A stretch of 5,864 nt of DNA from Eubacteriales Family XIII. Incertae Sedis bacterium (GTDB lineage Bacteria; Bacillota; Clostridia; Peptostreptococcales; Anaerovoracaceae), in contig JAITEX010000157.1 of assembly GCA_031281765.1 (NCBI GenBank), positions 1-5,864 on the forward strand, in the 5' to 3' direction. Both the position numbers and the translations under genes were made by a program. Of the stretch, positions 1 to 3,866 are shown piece by piece. Each line of letters opens with the position of its first letter. Position 1 is the first letter of the stretch. A model generated the notes under the pieces. It was not told where the DNA came from. It ran no database searches and saw only the letters and a list, made by a program, of their open reading frames with translations.

Positions 1-30
1 GTAGTATGGTATTTAATTTTGCTATAAAAT

Positions 31-55
31 AAAGCCCGGCGCATGTCCGGGCTTT
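31..55 (-). terminator. Rho-independent terminator of ispH-rpsA
   Basis: AAAGCCCGG and CCGGGCTTT form a 9-bp perfect stem with a 7-nt loop; on the minus strand it is followed by a T-rich run (ATTTTATAG). It lies 33 nt past the TAA at 89 and 147 nt past the TAG at 203. Confidence 0.88.
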
Positions 56-80
56 ACGCTCTATTCTATGATGGTATAAT
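53..80 (+). promoter_or_regulatory. Possible antisense promoter facing the S1 tail
   Basis: On the plus strand TTTACG (53-58), a 16-nt spacer and TATAAT (75-80) preceded by TGG form a consensus extended -10. Transcription would run antisense into the repeat tail. No credible plus-strand gene follows, so this may be chance. Confidence 0.25.
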
Positions 81-88
81 CGGATGCG

Positions 89-202
89 TTACTCTGCAGC
101 CTCGTCGGCTTCCGCCTCATCATCGGCTTTTTCCGCTTCCGGCTCGGCCCCGGTTTCAGCTTCGGGAGCTTCCGGTTCTGTCTCAGCCTTGGCTTCCGCT
201 TC
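89..202 (-). other. In-frame remnant of the S1 tail beyond the amber codon
   Basis: Reading on past TAG 205-203 gives 37 sense codons (EAEAKAETEPEAPEAETGAE, then PEAEKADDEAEADEAAE) and a TAA at 91-89, with no other stop. The composition is the same Glu/Ala-rich style as the tail upstream. The terminator follows 33 nt after this TAA. This is best read as the original end of the gene, now untranslated unless the TAG is read through. Confidence 0.8.
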
Positions 203-472
203 CTAAAAGACTTCCGCCGCTTCTTCCGCGCTCTCGCCCGGCTCCGCGTCGGCGTCCGGCATTTCGAACTCGGGGTCCTTGCGCTCCGCTTCCGCTTCCT
301 CAAAGACTTCCGCCGCTTCTTCCGCGCTCTCACCCGGCTCCGCATCGGCGTCCGGCATTTCGAACTCAGCGTCCTTGCGCTCCGCTTCCGCTTCCTCAAA
401 GACCTCCGCCGCTTCTTCCGCGCTCTCGCCCGGTTCCGCGTCGGCATCCGGCATTTCGAACTCGGCGTCCTT
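185..472 (-). repeat. Three tandem 96-bp repeats encoding the acidic S1 tail
   Basis: Units at 377-472, 281-376 and 185-280, each 96 bp (32 residues), differ at only a handful of positions by eye. The encoded unit starts KDAEFEMPDADAEPGES and continues with AEEAAEVFEEAEAER. The third unit carries KDPEF and the TAG, and its last residues drift to EAEAKAE. The near identity at third codon positions points to recent duplication. Confidence 0.93.
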
Positions 473-2446
473 TTCTTCCGCTTTCGAGGCGGCGGCGGCA
501 AGAGCCGCGTCCTCATCAGCCTTGTCAACGGTCTCCCTGATGCTCAGGCTGATACGGCGGCGCTCCCTGTCTATCTCGAGTATCTTTGCCATCACTTCCT
601 GGCCGACCTCGATCTCGTCCGTGATATTATCCACGCGGCGATGAGCGATTTCCGAAATATGCACGAGGCCGTCAAGCCCGGGTTCAAGTTCCACAAATAC
701 GCCGTATTCCTTGATCTGCACGGCGCGGCCCTTGATGATTTGGCCCGGGGTGAACTTCTCCCCGATAATGGACCACGGTTCCGGCAGGTTCTGCTTGTAA
801 CCGAGGGAAATTTTTTCTTTCTCCTTGTTCATCGAAAGGACCTTGACCTTAATCTCCTGATCAAGTTCGAGCATTTCGCTCGGGTGGCGCAGCTTGCCCC
901 ACGAGATCTCGGAGATATGCAGGAGCCCGTCGATGCCGCCGATGTCAACAAAGGCGCCGTACTCTGTAAAGCGCATTACTTTACCGTCAATGACGTCCCC
1001 GACATGAATCGTATCCCAAATTTCCATCATAAGCTTCTGCCGCTCTTCATTCAGCACAGCCTTGTGCGAAAAGACGACCTTATTGCGCTTCTGGTCTACA
1101 CGCATCACTTTGACGGGCAGGGTTTTGCCGACGTAGTCGGCCGCCGTTTCGATATAACGGTCGGAAATCTGGGACATCGGGATAAAGCCCGTAATCTCTC
1201 CCATGGCCGCGATAACGCCGCCGTTGACTTCCTTGACAACCGTCACTTCGAGATTCGAGCGATCCTCGAGCGCCTGATTGATGTCGTCCCAATGTTCACT
1301 GATGATGACGCGCTTTTTCGAGAGAAGGATATTACCGTCCCCGTCATCAGTTTTGAGAACCTTTGCCTGAACTTCATCCCCTTCTTTGAACACATCATGA
1401 AGGGTCTGTTCCGGTTCGAGCGAGACCTCGTTTTTCGGAATGACTCCGTCCTTTTTGCAACCGATGTTTACGATCACGTCACCGTCGGTGACCTGGATCA
1501 CCTCGCCCGTGACGATGTCACCGTTCCGCGGGAGCTTCAACGCTTTGTCAATCTCCTCCATGAACTCGAACATCGGATTGTTCTCATTGTTTTCATTGCT
1601 AAACTGCTTCATTCTGGTAATAACCTCCTTAATTATGCCGTCGGGCGTTGATGCGCCCGCAGTTATCCCTATTTTATTACAATCAAATATTTCATGCAAC
1701 GGTAAATCGTTGATATTATCAACAAAAAACGTGTTTTCGCACCGTTTTTTTGAAATTTCATATAATTTTCGTGTATTTGAGCTGCTTTTATCGCCGATTA
1801 CGAGCATGGCGTCAACTTTGCCCGCGAGATCCCTCGCCGCCAACTGGCGGTTTTTTGTCGCGCTGCATATCGTATTGTGGACGGAAATCCCGGGGAGGCT
1901 CGTGAGAATTTTTGCGATACTCTCAAATTGCTCCGCGTCAAACGTCGTCTGTGACACCACCGTGACGCCGCGCCCCTCCTCCGGCATACTATTTTTTGCG
2001 TCCGCTTCCGACGCGATAATGAGCGCGGTCCCGCCGCACCAGCCGCTGATGCCCCGCACCTCCGGATGGTCCGCGTCGCCGACGATAACGATGCGGTCCC
2101 CCGCCTCGTACGCGTCCCGGACTATCTCCTGAATCCGGCGTACCTTCGGGCAGGTTGCGTCGATGATCTGTACCTGTTTCTCCGCGGCCGTATCAAAAAA
2201 AAGCTTCCCCTCTCCGTGCGAACGCACAACGGCGAACGCGCCAAAGGGAAGCTGGTCTATCTGTTTCGCAGTAATAAGCCCCTCGGATTCGAGCTTCGCG
2301 GTCACGTCACGATTGTGGATAAGAGAGCCGACCGAATAGACGGGCGCGCCCGCGCACCGCCCCTCGCGCACCGCGCGCAAGGCCGTCTCGACAGCGTTCC
2401 TGACGCCGAAACAAAACCCGAGATGTTCCGCTGTAAGTATGTCCAA
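203..2446 (-). CDS. ispH-rpsA: IspH-ribosomal protein S1 fusion (HMBPP reductase / S1), tail cut by amber codon
   Basis: 747 residues. Residues 1-280 are 4-hydroxy-3-methylbut-2-enyl diphosphate reductase, the last step of the MEP pathway, making IPP and DMAPP with a [4Fe-4S] cluster. The three cluster cysteines are C12 (GFCFGV), C99 (DATCP) and C194 (NTICSATKNRQ). H44, H77, H127, E129 in DHPEV, SQTT at 165-168 and SSNT at 222-225 are also in place. Residues about 308-635 hold four S1 RNA-binding domains (about 308-378, 396-461, 482-549, 567-635). The rest is an acidic tail of 32-residue repeats. The start is TTG, fixed because the IspH family begins just there and no other start exists before the upstream TAA; its ribosome site is poor. 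The frame ends at TAG (203-205), where sister repeats have GAG; the frame then stays open to TAA at 89-91, which would give 785 residues. All catalytic and RNA-binding domains are complete. Such fusions are known in Clostridia. Confidence 0.95.
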   Translation of the reverse strand: MDILTAEHLGFCFGVRNAVETALRAVREGRCAGAPVYSVGSLIHNRDVTAKLESEGLITAKQIDQLPFGAFAVVRSHGEGKLFFDTAAEKQVQIIDATCPKVRRIQEIVRDAYEAGDRIVIVGDADHPEVRGISGWCGGTALIIASEADAKNSMPEEGRGVTVVSQTTFDAEQFESIAKILTSLPGISVHNTICSATKNRQLAARDLAGKVDAMLVIGDKSSSNTRKLYEISKKRCENTFFVDNINDLPLHEIFDCNKIGITAGASTPDGIIKEVITRMKQFSNENNENNPMFEFMEEIDKALKLPRNGDIVTGEVIQVTDGDVIVNIGCKKDGVIPKNEVSLEPEQTLHDVFKEGDEVQAKVLKTDDGDGNILLSKKRVIISEHWDDINQALEDRSNLEVTVVKEVNGGVIAAMGEITGFIPMSQISDRYIETAADYVGKTLPVKVMRVDQKRNKVVFSHKAVLNEERQKLMMEIWDTIHVGDVIDGKVMRFTEYGAFVDIGGIDGLLHISEISWGKLRHPSEMLELDQEIKVKVLSMNKEKEKISLGYKQNLPEPWSIIGEKFTPGQIIKGRAVQIKEYGVFVELEPGLDGLVHISEIAHRRVDNITDEIEVGQEVMAKILEIDRERRRISLSIRETVDKADEDAALAAAASKAEEKDAEFEMPDADAEPGESAEEAAEVFEEAEAERKDAEFEMPDADAEPGESAEEAAEVFEEAEAERKDPEFEMPDADAEPGESAEEAAEVF
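1610..1630 (-). promoter_or_regulatory. Internal ribosome binding site and ATG for free S1
   Basis: The minus strand has AAGGAGG at 1630-1624, then 11 nt, then ATG at 1612-1610 (Met279 of the fusion, MKQFSNENNENN). This is the strongest Shine-Dalgarno sequence noticed in the window and it falls exactly at the IspH/S1 boundary, inside codons for KEV. Initiation here would give a 469-residue S1 protein with all four S1 domains. The spacing is a little long. Confidence 0.55.
1642..1659 (-). other. Small hairpin just upstream of the internal S1 ribosome site
   Basis: CGGGCG and CGCCCG form a perfect 6-bp stem with a 6-nt loop, ending about 11 nt before the AAGGAGG. It lies within the ispH codons for AGASTPDG. 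It could modulate access to the internal site, or be incidental. Confidence 0.3.
1671..1699 (-). promoter_or_regulatory. Possible internal promoter for the S1 half
   Basis: The minus strand has TTGCAT at 1699-1694, a 17-nt spacer, and TAAAAT at 1676-1671 in an unusually AT-rich part of ispH, about 60 nt upstream of the internal ATG. The -10 matches at five of six positions and the -35 at three of six, so this is weak evidence. Confidence 0.25.
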
Positions 2447-2454
2447 CCGCGCCG

Positions 2455-2598
2455 TTACTCTGCGGATTCTTTATCCGCTTTCTTTTCCTTTGCTATAAAC
2501 AAGCTGAGAAACAGCAGGATACCCGCCAGCAAAAACCGTCCCGTCCGTTGCGGCTTCTTGCGCTTCTTTATCTCGTCATTGAAAAATTCTGTTTCCAT
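2455..2598 (-). CDS. Small single-TM basic/charged membrane protein, 47 aa
   Basis: This frame starts at an ATG (2598-2596), ends at TAA (2457-2455) and is too short for most gene callers. It begins METEFFNDEIKKRKKPQR, then has one hydrophobic helix (FLLAGILLFLSLFIA, about residues 22-36), then a charged tail KEKKADKESAE. The positive patch before the helix suggests the N terminus is cytoplasmic. There is no in-frame alternative start between the preceding TAG at 2689 and this ATG. The upstream ribosome site is weak (AGAGAAAG about 7 nt away). It lies about 60 nt downstream of a promoter-like TATAAT and ends 8 nt before the ispH start, so it would be the first gene of the ispH-rpsA transcript. 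Function is unknown. The organised composition and position support a real gene, but no family is recognised. Confidence 0.6.
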   Translation of the reverse strand: METEFFNDEIKKRKKPQRTGRFLLAGILLFLSLFIAKEKKADKESAE

Positions 2599-2616
2599 TG
2601 AGTTCTTTCTCTTTTC

Positions 2617-2640
2617 GCGGGCGGAACCGTCTCCGCTCGC
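2617..2640 (-). other. Leader hairpin between promoter and small ORF
   Basis: Arms 2632-2640 and 2617-2625 pair over 9 positions with one mismatch around a 6-nt loop. No U tract follows on the minus strand, so it is not a terminator. It lies in the predicted 5' leader; it may be incidental given the local GC content. Confidence 0.3.
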
Positions 2641-2667
2641 CCTCTGCCTGCGACAACTTCTTGTCTT

Positions 2668-2673
2668 ATTATA
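2668..2673 (-). promoter_or_regulatory. Extended -10 promoter for the small ORF and ispH-rpsA
   Basis: The minus strand reads TGCTATAAT: a perfect -10 TATAAT at 2673-2668 with the TGn extension. No good -35 is visible at 17-18 nt upstream (CAGAGT/TCAGAG), which fits an extended -10 promoter. A start near 2661 would leave a leader of about 60 nt before the ATG at 2598. It sits just after the sigma-factor stop codon. Confidence 0.6.
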
Positions 2674-2688
2674 GCATAAGAGAAACGG

Positions 2689-3858
2689 CTACTCTGATAA
2701 TTCCGGCGACGTCTTCGATATGCTGAATTCCCGGCTGATAAGGGCGATGCCGCCGTACTCGTCATGCGCTTCCCAGCTCGCCGTGTACTCCCCGGGGCCG
2801 AGGGCATCCATGATGTCCGCGCCTATCTCTCTGCCGGAGCCGCTTGCGGCCACTTTGCCGTCCGCGCCCTCTACCCGCCATTCACGGATCCTGCCCGCGC
2901 TAAGGTCAAGCCGCGCGCTTCCGGGGTTTTCCGTGCCGGAGGAGCCCCCGGCATTCTCAAACACTATTTCCGCGTCCGGCGCGTAGGCCGGTATATCCTG
3001 ATCCCGGGCCGGCGCTGACAGGGCCGGGGTGGGGGCGTCGGTTATGACGGCGTTCACCGCGTACGCGCCGCCCGCAAGCGTGATGGCAGCCGTAAACGCC
3101 GCCGCGACTTTCACCGCGCTTACGCCGCTCACGCCCGGGCCCGATTGCCCGGGCGGCGGCCCCGCCTGCAGAGCCGCCACTATTTTCCCGTCGCAGACCG
3201 CGAACAGCGCTTCTTTGCGCAGGGGCGGCAGCGAGGAGGCAATATCCCTTCTCACCGCACCCTGCACCTCCGTGCCGAACGCCTCATTCTCAAGCATCGT
3301 TTTCATCTTCCTTTTCGCTTTCATAATATTGGTGCCAACCGTCCGCTGCGTGATTTTCAGCGCGTCCGCAATATCCTTATAGGCCATATCGCGGTAATAA
3401 TACATAAAGAGGCAGAGCCGCTGCTTTTCAGGCAGCCGCTCCATCGCCGAGCGGACCGCCGTAACGCGCTCGGCGCTTTCAAACTCATCCTCCGGCACGC
3501 CCTCGCTCGTGACGAGGGCGTCCTCGTAATCCTCAATGCTGACCGTCACCGCGCGTTTCTTCCGGTTGAAGCTGTGGCAGGTATTCGCGATAATGCGCGA
3601 AAGGAAGGCGTAAAACGCGAGCGGGCTGCGCAGCTTCGGGATCGAACGATAGAAATTCAGCACCGTTTCCGACACTGCGTCGTCCACGCACTCCTTATCG
3701 TAGAGCAGCGTCTTGCACTGATAGAAGATGTCATCGATATATTTCCGGTATAATGTCTCGAACGACAGCACATCTCCCCGCATCGCCCTTTCGATGGTCC
3801 TCGTCAGGGCTTCGCCGGAGAGATTGCCGCCTATTCTGTTTGTCGTGTTGTTACTCAT
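2689..3858 (-). CDS. ECF-type sigma-70 factor fused to a TM helix and extracytoplasmic Ig-like domain
   Basis: 389 residues. Residues about 30-100 look like sigma region 2 (FETLYRKYIDDIF, DDAVSETVLNFY, FLSRIIANTCHSFNRKKR), and about 135-188 like region 4 with a helix-turn-helix (MERLPEKQRLCLFMYY, YKDIADALKITQRTVGTNI). Usual ECF factors end near here. This one continues through a linker, a hydrophobic helix (about 246-272, VKVAAAFTAAITLAGGAYAV), and a C-terminal domain (about 290-382) ending PGEYTASWEAHDEYGG, typical of FlgD/Ig-like beta folds, predicted outside the membrane. The ATG at 3858 was chosen because it is 8 nt after the stop of the surface-protein gene; the longer frame back to 4044 overlaps that gene and its extra sequence looks out of frame. 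There is no good Shine-Dalgarno sequence, so translational coupling is likely. It is probably a membrane-tethered regulator; no separate anti-sigma gene is visible. The sigma assignment is firm, the Ig-like one moderate, regulation inferred. Confidence 0.88.
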   Translation of the reverse strand: MSNNTTNRIGGNLSGEALTRTIERAMRGDVLSFETLYRKYIDDIFYQCKTLLYDKECVDDAVSETVLNFYRSIPKLRSPLAFYAFLSRIIANTCHSFNRKKRAVTVSIEDYEDALVTSEGVPEDEFESAERVTAVRSAMERLPEKQRLCLFMYYYRDMAYKDIADALKITQRTVGTNIMKAKRKMKTMLENEAFGTEVQGAVRRDIASSLPPLRKEALFAVCDGKIVAALQAGPPPGQSGPGVSGVSAVKVAAAFTAAITLAGGAYAVNAVITDAPTPALSAPARDQDIPAYAPDAEIVFENAGGSSGTENPGSARLDLSAGRIREWRVEGADGKVAASGSGREIGADIMDALGPGEYTASWEAHDEYGGIALISREFSISKTSPELSE

Positions 3859-3866
3859 GTCCGTTA

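Noticed and set aside
43..540. Plus-strand open frame encoding a Pro/Arg-rich repetitive protein
   Set aside because: It is the opposite strand of the Glu/Ala-rich S1 tail repeats; its composition is explained entirely by the real gene, and it crosses the terminator.
1440..2674. Plus-strand open frames across ispH (1440-2132, 2066-2674)
   Set aside because: They are antisense to the well-supported IspH catalytic sequence, with no recognisable domains or ribosome sites.
2599..2691. TAG read as sense genome-wide, fusing the sigma factor to the 47-residue ORF
   Set aside because: The frame is open through this gap (30 codons), but the gap holds a consensus TATAAT and an arginine-rich, non-protein-like translation, and the TAG closes a complete Ig-like domain. 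It is more simply a normal stop.
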